A stretch of DNA of 64,000 nucleotides from an uncultured Opitutia bacterium (lineage in GTDB: Bacteria > Verrucomicrobiota > Verrucomicrobiia > Opitutales > Opitutaceae), in the NCBI GenBank assembly GCA_903873805.1, contig CAIQQB010000132.1, positions 21,900-85,899 of the forward strand, read 5' to 3'. The notes below the pieces were generated by a model. The model saw only the letters and a list, made by a program, of their open reading frames with translations, did no database searches and had not been told where the DNA came from. How positions within the stretch are numbered: the first letter of the stretch is position 1; each line of letters begins with the position of its first letter. Both the position numbers and the translations under genes were made by a program. This document shows, one piece after another, positions 17,343-27,860 of the stretch.

Positions 17343-18446
17343 ATGACCAGCGCCCTCCAACGCACTCCGTTGCGCGACTTCCACGCCACCCACGGCGGCC
17401 GCCTCGTCGACTTCGCCGGCTGGGAAATGCCGGTGCAATACCGCTCCATCCTGGAGGAGCACCGGGCGGTGCGCCGCGCCGCCGGGCTGTTTGACGTGAG
17501 CCACATGGGCGAGGTCGACGTCCGCGGACCTGATGCCGCCAGGTTTCTCAATCGCCTGGTGACGAATGACGTTTCGAAACTATATCCCGGGCGCGTGCTC
17601 TACTCGCCGATGTGCCTGCCGGACGGTGGGGTGGTCGACGATCTGCTCGTCTACATGCGCGGGACTGATGATTATTTTCTCTGCATCAACGCCGGCAACA
17701 TCGCCAAGGATCTGGCCTGGATCCACCAGCAGGCCGTCGGGTTTGCCGTCACGGTGACGGACCGTTCGGCCGATTATGCCTTGCTGGCCGTGCAGGGCCC
17801 GCGGGCGGCTGCCATCGTTCAGTCGCTCACCGGCGCCAAGCTCGGTCTGGTAAAATACTACCATTTCACCGAAGGCACCGTGGCGGGCGTCAACTGTCTG
17901 ATCAGCCGCACCGGCTACACCGGCGAGGACGGTTTTGAGCTCTATCACGCGGCGGGGGATGCGGTGGGTCTGGCGGAGGCCCTGGTGGCCGCCGGCGCGC
18001 CGCACGGGCTGGAACTCGTCGGACTCGGCGCCCGCGACAGCCTGCGGCTGGAAGCCGGTTACCCGCTCTACGGCCATGAACTGAGCGCCACGATTTCGCC
18101 CCTGACGGCCGGTCTCGGCTGGACGGTGAAGCTCGACAAGGCCGGCGGCTTCATCAGCGATGAAGCGCTACGGGCCGAAAAGCTGCACGGCGGGGCGCAG
18201 CGGGTGGTGTTTTTCAAGACCGGCGATCGCCGCATTGTGCGCGCCGACACCCCGGTGCTCGGCGCCGGGGGCGCCACCGTCGGCCGTGTGCTGTCCGGCA
18301 CGCTGTCCCCGATGCTCAACGAGGCCATCGGATCCGCCCTGGTGACGGCGGCGGCGGCCGCGAGTCCGCTGGCGGTGGACATTCGCGGGACCCAGCTCGC
18401 TTTGCATCTCGTCAAACCCCCGTTTGTCGAACTAAAGAAAGCCTGA
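17343..18446 (+). CDS. gcvT: Glycine cleavage system aminomethyltransferase (T protein)
   Basis: A 367-residue enzyme that moves the methylene group from the aminomethyl-lipoyl H protein to tetrahydrofolate and releases ammonia. The N-terminus PLRDFHATHGGRLVDFAGWEMPVQY and the blocks GLFDVSHMGE, RTGYTGEDGFELY and LRLEAGYPLYGHEL are typical. ATG 17343 has GAGG 8 nt upstream; the earlier in-frame start adds three residues. The 154-nt leader contains a hairpin at 17296-17329 (cgaagg/ccttcg with an inner gcgcg/cgcgc) but no recognisable glycine riboswitch. gcvH follows after 38 nt; gcvP is not in the window. Confidence 0.97.
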   Translation: MTSALQRTPLRDFHATHGGRLVDFAGWEMPVQYRSILEEHRAVRRAAGLFDVSHMGEVDVRGPDAARFLNRLVTNDVSKLYPGRVLYSPMCLPDGGVVDDLLVYMRGTDDYFLCINAGNIAKDLAWIHQQAVGFAVTVTDRSADYALLAVQGPRAAAIVQSLTGAKLGLVKYYHFTEGTVAGVNCLISRTGYTGEDGFELYHAAGDAVGLAEALVAAGAPHGLELVGLGARDSLRLEAGYPLYGHELSATISPLTAGLGWTVKLDKAGGFISDEALRAEKLHGGAQRVVFFKTGDRRIVRADTPVLGAGGATVGRVLSGTLSPMLNEAIGSALVTAAAAASPLAVDIRGTQLALHLVKPPFVELKKA

Positions 18447-18484
18447 CGTTTTCACTTTTTCCCGAGCCCTCCCTTTTCCACACC

Positions 18485-18868
18485 ATGAGCAGCGTCCCCT
18501 CCGAACTCCGCTACGCCAAGTCCCACGAATGGGTCAAGCCGGCCGCCGACGGCTCCGTGCTGGTCGGCATCACCGACTATGCCCAGGGCAGTCTGGGTGA
18601 CATCACTTACGTGCAATTGCCGAAAGTCGGCGCCAACCTCGCGGCGGGCCAGGTCTTCGGCGTGGTCGAGTCGGTCAAGGCCGCCTCCGATCTCTATGCC
18701 CCGGTCGCCGGCACGGTCCTCGAGGTCAACGGCGCCCTCGATAGCGCCCCTGAGACGGTCAACGGTTCACCCTATGAATCCGGCTGGATGCTTAAGCTCC
18801 GGCCCGCCGATCCCGCTGCCGTCGCCAGGCTGCTCGACGCCACGGCCTACGGTCAGCTGCTCGGTTGA
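18485..18868 (+). CDS. gcvH: Glycine cleavage system H protein
   Basis: A 127-residue lipoyl carrier protein that shuttles the aminomethyl group between the P, T and L proteins. Lys65 in GVVESVKAASDLYAP is the expected lipoylation site. LRYAKSHEWV near the start and the SGWMLKLR block near the end match the family. It follows gcvT in an operon and is followed by a palindrome-rich element at 18913-19049. Confidence 0.97.
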   Translation: MSSVPSELRYAKSHEWVKPAADGSVLVGITDYAQGSLGDITYVQLPKVGANLAAGQVFGVVESVKAASDLYAPVAGTVLEVNGALDSAPETVNGSPYESGWMLKLRPADPAAVARLLDATAYGQLLG

Positions 18869-18912
18869 GCGGAAACTTGCCCCTGGGCCTGACTAGTGTC
18901 GTTGCCGAAACT

Positions 18913-19049
18913 ACTGAGGCTCGCAGATTGGCCTGACGTGGCTGGTGCCTCACTTCCCGCCGCGCCCGCGGCGGGCTGCATCGGAAATGTAGCCCTGCGC
19001 GTGAGCGCAGGGAGTTTGGTTTTCGTCAGGCTGACGTGCGAGCCTCAGT
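18913..19049. repeat. 137-bp MITE-like element with two internal REP hairpins
   Basis: The outer arms actgaggctcgca (18913-18925) and tgcgagcctcagt (19037-19049) are perfect 13-bp inverted repeats. Inside them, gcctgac (18931-18937) pairs with gtcaggc (19025-19031). Two compact hairpins follow: cccgccgc-gccc-gcggcggg (18956-18975) and, after GTAG at 18989-18992, ccctgcgc-gtga-gcgcaggg (18993-19012). It lies between convergent genes gcvH and DUF1080. The latter's TGA (19045-19047 complement) is inside the right arm. A related element is at 56902-57039. Confidence 0.82.
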
Positions 19050-19899
19050 AAGGCGTCGCAGCCGGATGATCCCCGGATGGGGCGCCGGGCGCCGGCTCCG
19101 TCTTGGCGGGCACGGTTTCGGGTAGGTGCAGTTCACGCACCCAAATGTTGCGGAAAGCCACGGGGCTGCGGTGATCTTGGAGCAGCAATGGCAGTTTCGC
19201 CGGATGGGCTTCGTAGGGCGGAAGGGTGGAGCGGTTGAAAGTCGGACCGTTGGGCGTGGGGCCGGTCAGCACGACATCGTGCTGCACCAGCACGCCGTTG
19301 TGGAATGCCGTGAGACGAGCGGGCCGGAGGAGCGCGCCGTCCGGGGCGAAGCGGGGTGCAACAAAAACGACGTCATAGGTCTGCCACTCGCCGGGCGGCC
19401 GTGAAGCGTTTACCAGCGGCGCATGTTCCTTGTAAACGGCGGCGTTCTGCCCGTTCACGTAGGTGGGATTGCCGACCGAATCGAGAATCTGCAGCTCGTA
19501 AAGGCCCATGAAAAAAACCCCGCTGTTGCCGCGGCTCTGGCCGGAGCCAGATACCACCGCCGGCTCGCGGAACTCAAGGTGAAGCTGCACGTCGCCAAAT
19601 GACTGCTTGGTGCGCTGGTCGCTCGGCGTGGGCTGGGGGACGACCACCATCGCGCCATCCTCGATTTTCCAGCCGGGTGCGCCCGTCCGCGCGGGCTCCC
19701 ACGCGTCGAGATTCCGGCCGTCGAAAAGCACGATGGCATCGGACGGGATACCGGTCGCTGGTGCGCTGACGACCGGCGGTTCGGGCGACCAGACCTCGGT
19801 CGCCGCGGAGGGCGGCGGCGCGGCGGCAAATGAAGGCGCGGTTCCTGTCACGATTGCCAGCAGAACAAACAGGGTGGGGCGGGGTGAGGTGGGGCGCAT
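19045..19899 (-). CDS. Secreted DUF1080 (3-keto-disaccharide hydrolase-type) protein
   Basis: A 284-residue protein with a signal peptide (LFVLLAIVTGTAPSFAAA) and a concanavalin-like DUF1080 domain. SDAIVLFDGRNLDAWEP starts the domain; SGVFFMGLYELQILDS and VAFRNIWVREL are conserved blocks. DUF1080 proteins are abundant in Planctomycetes and Verrucomicrobia, and some hydrolyse 3-keto-glycosides; the substrate here is unknown. ATG 19899 is chosen over one 12 nt upstream for the cleaner signal peptide. The stop codon is provided by the adjacent repeat element. The neighbouring GH43-like protein suggests carbohydrate use. Confidence 0.85.
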   Translation of the reverse strand: MRPTSPRPTLFVLLAIVTGTAPSFAAAPPPSAATEVWSPEPPVVSAPATGIPSDAIVLFDGRNLDAWEPARTGAPGWKIEDGAMVVVPQPTPSDQRTKQSFGDVQLHLEFREPAVVSGSGQSRGNSGVFFMGLYELQILDSVGNPTYVNGQNAAVYKEHAPLVNASRPPGEWQTYDVVFVAPRFAPDGALLRPARLTAFHNGVLVQHDVVLTGPTPNGPTFNRSTLPPYEAHPAKLPLLLQDHRSPVAFRNIWVRELHLPETVPAKTEPAPGAPSGDHPAATPY

Positions 19900-19994
19900 C
19901 GCGCAACACAAAAGACCCCGTCCGGATGGTCAAGAGGGAGACAGCGTTTCAGCTGGTGGACGGGTAGCGAAAGGGCACCTGTCCTGCCGGCGGT

Positions 19995-21503
19995 TCAGTC
20001 CTTCAGCACCATGAAATCGAAGAGTGAATAGCCGGTGACGGGAGCCGGCGGCGTGGGAGCAGGAGCGGCGCCGGGAACTCCCGCCGCCGCACCTCTCCGG
20101 CCTCGGCCGCCGCCCAGCAGCGGGGCGCGCTCGGTGGCATTCATCCGCACATACCGGGCGCTGGTGGTTTTGAATTTCTCATCGGTGACGCTGCAGGATG
20201 ATCCCTGCGCCGTGCTGAAAAGATCGGTCCAAGCCGTGCCGTCAGTCGAGATTTGGACCTTGAAGGACTTGGCCGCGTTCGTGCCCCACTTCAGGATGAC
20301 GCGGTTGATGTCCGTCGCTTTTCCAAGGTCGACCATGAGCCATTGGGCGTCGGCGGGGCCGCTGTTCCAGCGGGTGTTGATATAGTCCTGATAGGTCTTG
20401 GGTGCGGTGGCATGGCTGGCGACATTCGTGCCGTCGTCGGAGGATGCGGTGGCGGTCTTGCCGGCGGCGAGATTGCGGGCGGGATCGAACTTTCGCCAGG
20501 TCCCCGCGGCGAGGTTCAGGTCCCAGTCCTGCTGGTAATTCACCGTGGGGACATCGCCGTCGAATTCCACCGGCAGCCAGATGTAGTCGCCGTTTCTGCC
20601 CTTCGGGAGGTCCTTGGTCCAGCGATCGCCGGCAAACATGTAGAGCGTTCCCTGCGTGCCCTGGAAGGGGTAGACAAAATCCACCTGCGAGTCCCAGGAA
20701 TTGTTGGAGCCGGGCGTCGAGAGCGGCTTGGCGGGCGACCACGGGCCGGCCAGATCGGTGGCGGTGTAATAGCTCGTGCCGGAGGACTGGATGCCGGCGG
20801 TGCGCGAGGTGCCGTAATAGTAGATGCCGTTGCGCTTGAAAATATGGGGCGCTTCGCGGCTGCGGATGTCCCAGAGGTAAATCCGCTTGTCCAGCGTCAG
20901 GTAGTCGTCGGACATCCGGTAGATGCCGTGCTGGGCGTTGGTCCCGACCGCCCAGGAAACATACGCGATATAGGCCTTGCCGTCGGTGTCCTTGAAGACG
21001 GACATGTCGCCCATGCGGGCGTTGTCGACCAGCGTCTGGCTGAGGAACGTGAACGGCCCCTCCGGCTTTTCGGACGTGGCAATGCCGAGAAACGCGCCAT
21101 TGCCGTCGTACTTGAGGAACATGACGTATTTCTTCGTCAGGTCGTTGTAGAGAACGTCGATGCGGTTGGCGTCCACATCCTGACGGAGGATCACGCCCCG
21201 GTTGGTCCAGTGGACAAGATCGGTGGATGAATAGCAGTACTGCTCAAAAAACCCGCGCGGGTTGCCGCCGTACCAATAAAAGACGCCGTCAAACTGGCAG
21301 AGACACCCGCTGCGGGTGAGGATTCGCGCGCCCACCTGATCGGTCCAGTAGAAGTCGTTATGAAAGGTCTGGAAGCCGTCCGGCACCGCGGTCGCAGCGA
21401 GTCTGGCTGCGGGGATCGCCGGTGCGGTCTGCGTCTGCGCAGTGGAACTCAAGATGGCGGTAGCACCAAAGACTAGAAGGGCGGGGATATGACGGGGGTT
21501 CAT
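19995..21503 (-). CDS. Secreted GH43-like glycoside hydrolase with C-terminal F5/8 type C (CBM32-like) domain
   Basis: A 502-residue protein. A signal peptide covers residues 1-23 (MNPRHIPALLVFGATAILSS). Residues ~45-320 have GH43-like five-bladed propeller repeats such as FYWYGGNPRG, CYSSTDLVHWTNRG, YVMFLKYDG, MSVFKDTDGKAYIAY and REAPHIFKRNGIYYYGTS. Residues ~345-500 form a discoidin-like carbohydrate-binding domain (WLMVDLGKATDINRVILKWG). A Gly/Ala/Pro insertion near 465-485 interrupts the last strands. Relatives include exo-beta-1,3-galactanases, but the substrate is not determined. ATG 21503 has a purine-rich site just upstream. Confidence 0.85.
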   Translation of the reverse strand: MNPRHIPALLVFGATAILSSTAQTQTAPAIPAARLAATAVPDGFQTFHNDFYWTDQVGARILTRSGCLCQFDGVFYWYGGNPRGFFEQYCYSSTDLVHWTNRGVILRQDVDANRIDVLYNDLTKKYVMFLKYDGNGAFLGIATSEKPEGPFTFLSQTLVDNARMGDMSVFKDTDGKAYIAYVSWAVGTNAQHGIYRMSDDYLTLDKRIYLWDIRSREAPHIFKRNGIYYYGTSRTAGIQSSGTSYYTATDLAGPWSPAKPLSTPGSNNSWDSQVDFVYPFQGTQGTLYMFAGDRWTKDLPKGRNGDYIWLPVEFDGDVPTVNYQQDWDLNLAAGTWRKFDPARNLAAGKTATASSDDGTNVASHATAPKTYQDYINTRWNSGPADAQWLMVDLGKATDINRVILKWGTNAAKSFKVQISTDGTAWTDLFSTAQGSSCSVTDEKFKTTSARYVRMNATERAPLLGGGRGRRGAAAGVPGAAPAPTPPAPVTGYSLFDFMVLKD

Positions 21504-21582
21504 GGGGAAAAGGGGCTGTAATTGCCGCTTCGTCCATGGTCGCCCGCCAAATCAGACGGACCTGAACCAAGCGTGAACGCAG

Positions 21583-23769
<2,187 letters not shown>

Positions 23770-23862
23770 GAGGGTGGCGCGAAAGTCGGGTAAGGAGAGG
23801 GATTGCCATGACGCTGGCGGCGTCGCAATGACAATCAGAGGCGGAATCGTATTCCTGCAACC

Positions 23863-24309
23863 ATGTGGCAAACCTTCAAGGCGTGGATGAAGCGGCTGGT
23901 CCCGGTTGGCGGGGCCGGGCGGGAGGCTGATGATGCCGGGGCTGAGGGCGAGCGGCTGGCGGCGGAGTTTCTGCGGCGCGAACTGGGCTTCAAGATCATC
24001 ACCCGCAACTGGCGGAGCCCGCGTGACCGGCGCGACGAGCTCGACCTGGTGTGCCGGGACGGCGAGGTGCTGGTGTTGGTGGAGGTGAAGAGTCGGTCGG
24101 CCGAGGCGCTGGTGCCGGGCTACTACGCGGTGAACCGGCGCAAGAAGGCCGCCCTGCGCCGGGCCGGCACCGCCTATCTGCGTGCGCTGCACCCGGCACC
24201 CGCGAGCTTCCGGCTGGATGTGGTGGAGATTGGCACGCACGAAGGTCGCGCGCCCGAGATCCGGCACTTTGCCAACGTGGAGCTGTTTGCGAAGCACTGG
24301 CGTCCGTGA
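23863..24309 (+). CDS. UPF0102 / YraN family nuclease-like protein
   Basis: A 148-residue protein with the YraN restriction-endonuclease-like fold. Visible motifs are the [24 protein letters not shown] start, the acidic DELDLV and VLVEVKSRS, where E and K correspond to the PD-(D/E)xK core. Cellular function is unsettled in the family. It is divergent from the pilB-like gene across a 93-nt gap that must hold both promoters. The first ~25 residues form an extension before the domain. Confidence 0.87.
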   Translation: MWQTFKAWMKRLVPVGGAGREADDAGAEGERLAAEFLRRELGFKIITRNWRSPRDRRDELDLVCRDGEVLVLVEVKSRSAEALVPGYYAVNRRKKAALRRAGTAYLRALHPAPASFRLDVVEIGTHEGRAPEIRHFANVELFAKHWRP

Positions 24310-24336
24310 GGGCGGGGCGGGGTGGGGTGATCCATG

Positions 24337-24362
24337 GGGACGCGACGCCCTCGTCGCGTTTT
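24337..24362. repeat. REP-like hairpin, AGGG-loop family (reverse orientation)
   Basis: A perfect 8-bp stem: acgcgacg (24340-24347), loop ccct, cgtcgcgt (24352-24359), with gggg before it and ttt after. On the other strand the loop reads AGGG, as in the copies at 9096 and 48747. Stem bases differ from those copies but pairing is kept. Confidence 0.7.
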
Positions 24363-24403
24363 CCGAGCCCCGCACTGCGACAGGGCGTTACAGCTCCATG
24401 CAA

Positions 24404-24431
24404 TCTCGTGGGGTGAGGGCCCCCTGCCTAC
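24404..24431 (-). repeat. Possible GTAG-headed REP
   Basis: On the minus strand the sequence begins GTAG (complement of 24428-24431) and runs into a G-run/C-run pair (gggg ... cccc) that can fold into a weak hairpin. It faces the hairpin at 24337-24362 in the gap between yraN and zwf, so the two may form one inverted unit. The stem is shorter and less regular than in the other copies. Confidence 0.4.
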
Positions 24432-24494
24432 ATCAGCGTGCCAGCCGCATTAGCCTTGCTACCGGGTGCCTGCCTTCGCCAAAACCTCCCCGGC

Positions 24495-26036
24495 ATGGCT
24501 GAAACTGAACGGCATCCTTTTCTGCAGGGCCTGAGCAAGCACCGCGGTGCACCGCCGACCGTCGTCGTCATCTTCGGCGCGTCCGGCGACCTGACGGCCC
24601 GCAAGCTCATTCCCGCGATCTACAATCTCGGCTTCGACGGCCTCCTGCCGGCGGACTTCTTCCTTGTCGGCTACGGGCGCAAGCCGATCGCCGACGATGA
24701 TTTTCGGAAGGACGCCGCAGCCGCCATCACGGAGTTTTCCCGGCGTTCGCTCGATCCGGCCGTCTGGGGCCGACTCGAGCCCAACACCAGCTATATCAGC
24801 GGTGGTTACGACGAAAAGGCGGCGTTCGACCGCCTCGCTCTGCACCTGGCCGACATTGAGAAGAAGATCGGCCGCGAATTGCAGCCGCTGTTCTACATCT
24901 CGACGCCGCCGAATGTCTTCGCCCCCATCCTCGTCAATCTCGGGGCGAGCGGCCTCGCAGCCAAATACCTCGGCCAGCCGCACCACGCGAAGGTGATCAT
25001 CGAAAAACCCTTCGGTCGGGACCTCGATTCCGCCCGCGCGCTCAACGCCACCATCCGCTCGGTGCTCGAGGAGCACCAAGTATATCGCATCGACCACTAT
25101 CTCGGCAAGGAGACCGTGCAGGACCTGCTGGTACAGCGCTTCGCCAACTCCATCTTCGAGCCGCTCTGGAACCGCGACTTCATCGACTCCGTCCAGATCA
25201 CCGTGGCGGAGGAGGTCGGCGTCGGTTCGCGCGGCGGTTACTACGAGCAGAGCGGTTGCCTGCGGGACATGATCCAGAACCACACCATGCAGCTCCTCGC
25301 CCTCACGGCGATGGAGCCGCCGGGTTCGCTCGATGCCGAGTCAGTGCGCGATGAAAAGGTCAAGGTGCTCAAGGCCATCCAGCCGCTCACCATCGGCCCG
25401 GCGGGCGAAGTCATCCGCGCGCAATACGCCGCCGGTTTGATGGCGGGCAAGCAGGTGCCGGGCTACCGCGAGGAAGAGGGCATCGCCGCTCAGTCCGGGA
25501 CCGAAACCTACGCGGCGCTCCGGCTCTCGATCAACAACTGGCGCTGGCAGGGCGTGCCGTTCTATCTCCGCTCCGGCAAGCGCATGGCCCGGCGCGTGTC
25601 TGAAATTGCGATCAATTTCCGCCGTCCGCCCGGGACGCTCTTCGCCGACGAAAGCGCGCGCTTCGACCTCGCGGCCAACACGCTTTCGTTCCAGATCCAG
25701 CCCGACGAGGGCCTCAGCCTCATCCTCAACACCAAGATCCCCGGCCTCGAGACCCGGACGCAGCCGGTGAAAATGAGCTTCCGTTACGCGGCCACGTTCG
25801 GCTCCAACACCGCCGAGGCCTACGAGCGCCTCGTGCTCGATGCGATGATCGGCGATGGGACGCTGTTCATCCGCGGCGACGAAGCCGAAGCCTCGTGGAA
25901 ACTCTACACCCCCGTCCTCGACTACTGGCGGAGCGTCGGCCGCACCGGCATGGACACCTATGCCGCGGGCTCCTGGGGGCCGCCCGGGGCTGACGCGCTG
26001 CTGGCCAGCCGCGGCCACTGCTGGCGGCAGCCGTGA
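24495..26036 (+). CDS. zwf: Glucose-6-phosphate 1-dehydrogenase
   Basis: A 513-residue enzyme that oxidises glucose 6-phosphate to 6-phosphogluconolactone with NAD(P)+. The cofactor motif FGASGDLTARKL is at 27-38 and the active-site segment RIDHYLGKE at 198-206. IIEKPFGRDL is also conserved. ATG 24495 is chosen over the longer frame from 24438, which reads through intergenic sequence. It is the first gene of zwf-opcA-pgl, with opcA starting 2 nt after the stop. Confidence 0.97.
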   Translation: MAETERHPFLQGLSKHRGAPPTVVVIFGASGDLTARKLIPAIYNLGFDGLLPADFFLVGYGRKPIADDDFRKDAAAAITEFSRRSLDPAVWGRLEPNTSYISGGYDEKAAFDRLALHLADIEKKIGRELQPLFYISTPPNVFAPILVNLGASGLAAKYLGQPHHAKVIIEKPFGRDLDSARALNATIRSVLEEHQVYRIDHYLGKETVQDLLVQRFANSIFEPLWNRDFIDSVQITVAEEVGVGSRGGYYEQSGCLRDMIQNHTMQLLALTAMEPPGSLDAESVRDEKVKVLKAIQPLTIGPAGEVIRAQYAAGLMAGKQVPGYREEEGIAAQSGTETYAALRLSINNWRWQGVPFYLRSGKRMARRVSEIAINFRRPPGTLFADESARFDLAANTLSFQIQPDEGLSLILNTKIPGLETRTQPVKMSFRYAATFGSNTAEAYERLVLDAMIGDGTLFIRGDEAEASWKLYTPVLDYWRSVGRTGMDTYAAGSWGPPGADALLASRGHCWRQP

Positions 26037-26038
26037 CC

Positions 26039-27022
26039 ATGCCCGCCATCTTTGACGCCCTGCCCGGATACGAAGTCCCCGTCGGGGGGATCGCGAAGGG
26101 GCTCGAACAAATGTGGGCCGACACTTCGGCGGCCGGACGCGAAGCCCCGGCGGCGGAGGATGGCAAGGCGACCCAGGTCAACCTCGTTCTTCACCTTGGG
26201 CTCAACACGACGGTTCCGGATGCGGAGGAGCAGTTCCAGGTCGCCCGGCGATTTTCGCAGCGCTACCCGAGCCGGGTCGTGGTCCTGTGCCCACAGGAGG
26301 ACGCCACCGGCGCGGCCGGGATGCGGGCGAAGGTCTACGGCGAGTGCTTCCTCGGCAAATCCAAGGCGGATAAACGCTGCGTCGAGTTTGTGATGCTCAG
26401 CTACCCGCGCGCGGTGCGCGAGCATCTGGAGAACCAGGTTTCCATCTGCCTGTCGACTGACCTCCCGCTCTACTACTGGCCGCATCGCTTCTCCTCGACG
26501 GCGCACCTGGCCGATTACCGCTACCTGCTCACGCGCGCCAACCGCATCCTGATCGACAGTGCGGTGGCGCCGCCGGGCGCGATGACCTTTGCCTGGCCGC
26601 GTCCGGCCGCCGTGCGGGATCTCGTCCTGGCCCGGCTCCTGCCGGTGCGCCAGTCCCTTGGGCAGTTCCTCAGCCGTTATGCGATGGATGTGCTCAGCGC
26701 CGGACTGCAATCGGTCACACTCACCCACGCGCCCGCGCTCGCTCCCGAAGGGGCCGTTCTCCTCGCCTGGCTGCAGGAACGGCTCACGCAGTGCGGGGAG
26801 CAAGGGGCGACGTTCACGGCGGCTCCCCTGGCGGCGGGGGCGGCGGGATCGTTTGCCCTCAGCTTCAACTATGAGGGGATCAAGTTTTTCCGCTGGTCGG
26901 GCGATCTCGCCACGCACCTAGCCCAGTTTGAGGCGGATTTCGGCACGGCGCGGACCACGCTGCCGTCCTCCGTGGCCCTGCTGGTGCCGGAGGCGGCGCT
27001 GAGCGAAGCGATGTTTTTCTGA
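26039..27022 (+). CDS. opcA: Glucose-6-phosphate dehydrogenase assembly protein OpcA
   Basis: A 327-residue protein. Conserved segments include MRAKVYGECFLGKSKADKRC, SICLSTDLPLYYWPHR and NRILIDSA, which match OpcA. In cyanobacteria OpcA is an allosteric activator or assembly factor of Zwf; the same role is inferred from sequence and from its place directly after zwf. ATG 26039 is preferred; a GTG at 26033 overlapping the zwf stop is an alternative. Confidence 0.88.
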   Translation: MPAIFDALPGYEVPVGGIAKGLEQMWADTSAAGREAPAAEDGKATQVNLVLHLGLNTTVPDAEEQFQVARRFSQRYPSRVVVLCPQEDATGAAGMRAKVYGECFLGKSKADKRCVEFVMLSYPRAVREHLENQVSICLSTDLPLYYWPHRFSSTAHLADYRYLLTRANRILIDSAVAPPGAMTFAWPRPAAVRDLVLARLLPVRQSLGQFLSRYAMDVLSAGLQSVTLTHAPALAPEGAVLLAWLQERLTQCGEQGATFTAAPLAAGAAGSFALSFNYEGIKFFRWSGDLATHLAQFEADFGTARTTLPSSVALLVPEAALSEAMFF

Positions 27023-27065
27023 AAATTGTGTGGCGAAGCGGCCGCGTCGCGTTTGCTTGTCGCGG

Positions 27066-27794
27066 ATGACCGAACGCTCCACTCCCTGCGGCCAGCTCCT
27101 CGTTGGGCCCCAGGAACTCCTCTTCGCCCGGGCCGCGACGCTGCTCGTGGACCTGCACGCCGCCGCCGCGCGACCGCCTGTCTGCGCCCTGAGCGGCGGC
27201 GGAACGCCCCAGGCCTGGTTTCGCTGGTGCCTCGCGCAGCAGGCGCTGCCGGCACGGCTGACGGGCACGACCCATTTCACCGTCAGTGACGAACGCCACG
27301 TTCCGCTGGCCAGCGACCAGAGCAATTTCGGCAACGCCACCCGGGGTCTGCTCGATCCGCTCGCGGTGCCCGCCGCGTTCCGGCATGCTTGGCCGGTCGC
27401 CCTGACGCCGGCCGCGGCGGCGGCCGCCTACGGTGCGGCGATGGAGATCCTGACCGGACCGGGTCGGGCTTATGACCTTTGTTTCCTCGGTCTGGGCGAG
27501 GATGCGCATACGGCTTCGCTGTTCCCCGGCAGTCGGCTGCTGACGGAGCCATCAGGCGACTTTTTCACCGCGATCGACGTGCCCGGCAAAGGCGGGCGCC
27601 TCACGATCACCCCCGCCGGTCTCCGTTCCTGCAGTCTTATCGTGGTGCTCGTGTTGGGAGCAGGCAAAGCGGAGGCGCTGCAGCGCGTGCTGCTCGGGCC
27701 GGCCGATGTGCGGCAGACGCCCGCGCAGATCCTGAAAGACTGCGCCGACCGGGTCATCTGGCTGGTGGACGAGCCGGCGGCGGCCAAGCTCTGA
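27066..27794 (+). CDS. pgl: 6-phosphogluconolactonase
   Basis: A 242-residue enzyme that hydrolyses 6-phosphogluconolactone, the product of Zwf. Conserved motifs: CALSGGGTPQAWF, FTVSDERHVPLASDQSNF and GLGEDAHTASLFPGS. ATG 27066 gives a normal length; an upstream GTG at 27030 would add 12 residues. With zwf and opcA it forms a complete entry to the oxidative pentose phosphate pathway. A 6-phosphogluconate dehydrogenase gene is not in the window. Confidence 0.95.
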   Translation: MTERSTPCGQLLVGPQELLFARAATLLVDLHAAAARPPVCALSGGGTPQAWFRWCLAQQALPARLTGTTHFTVSDERHVPLASDQSNFGNATRGLLDPLAVPAAFRHAWPVALTPAAAAAAYGAAMEILTGPGRAYDLCFLGLGEDAHTASLFPGSRLLTEPSGDFFTAIDVPGKGGRLTITPAGLRSCSLIVVLVLGAGKAEALQRVLLGPADVRQTPAQILKDCADRVIWLVDEPAAAKL

Positions 27795-27860
27795 TGGCAC
27801 CCCGTCGGTTTAGGGTGGGCAGACGCGCCTCCGGCCCCAAGCATCGGACCTGTTGAACGC

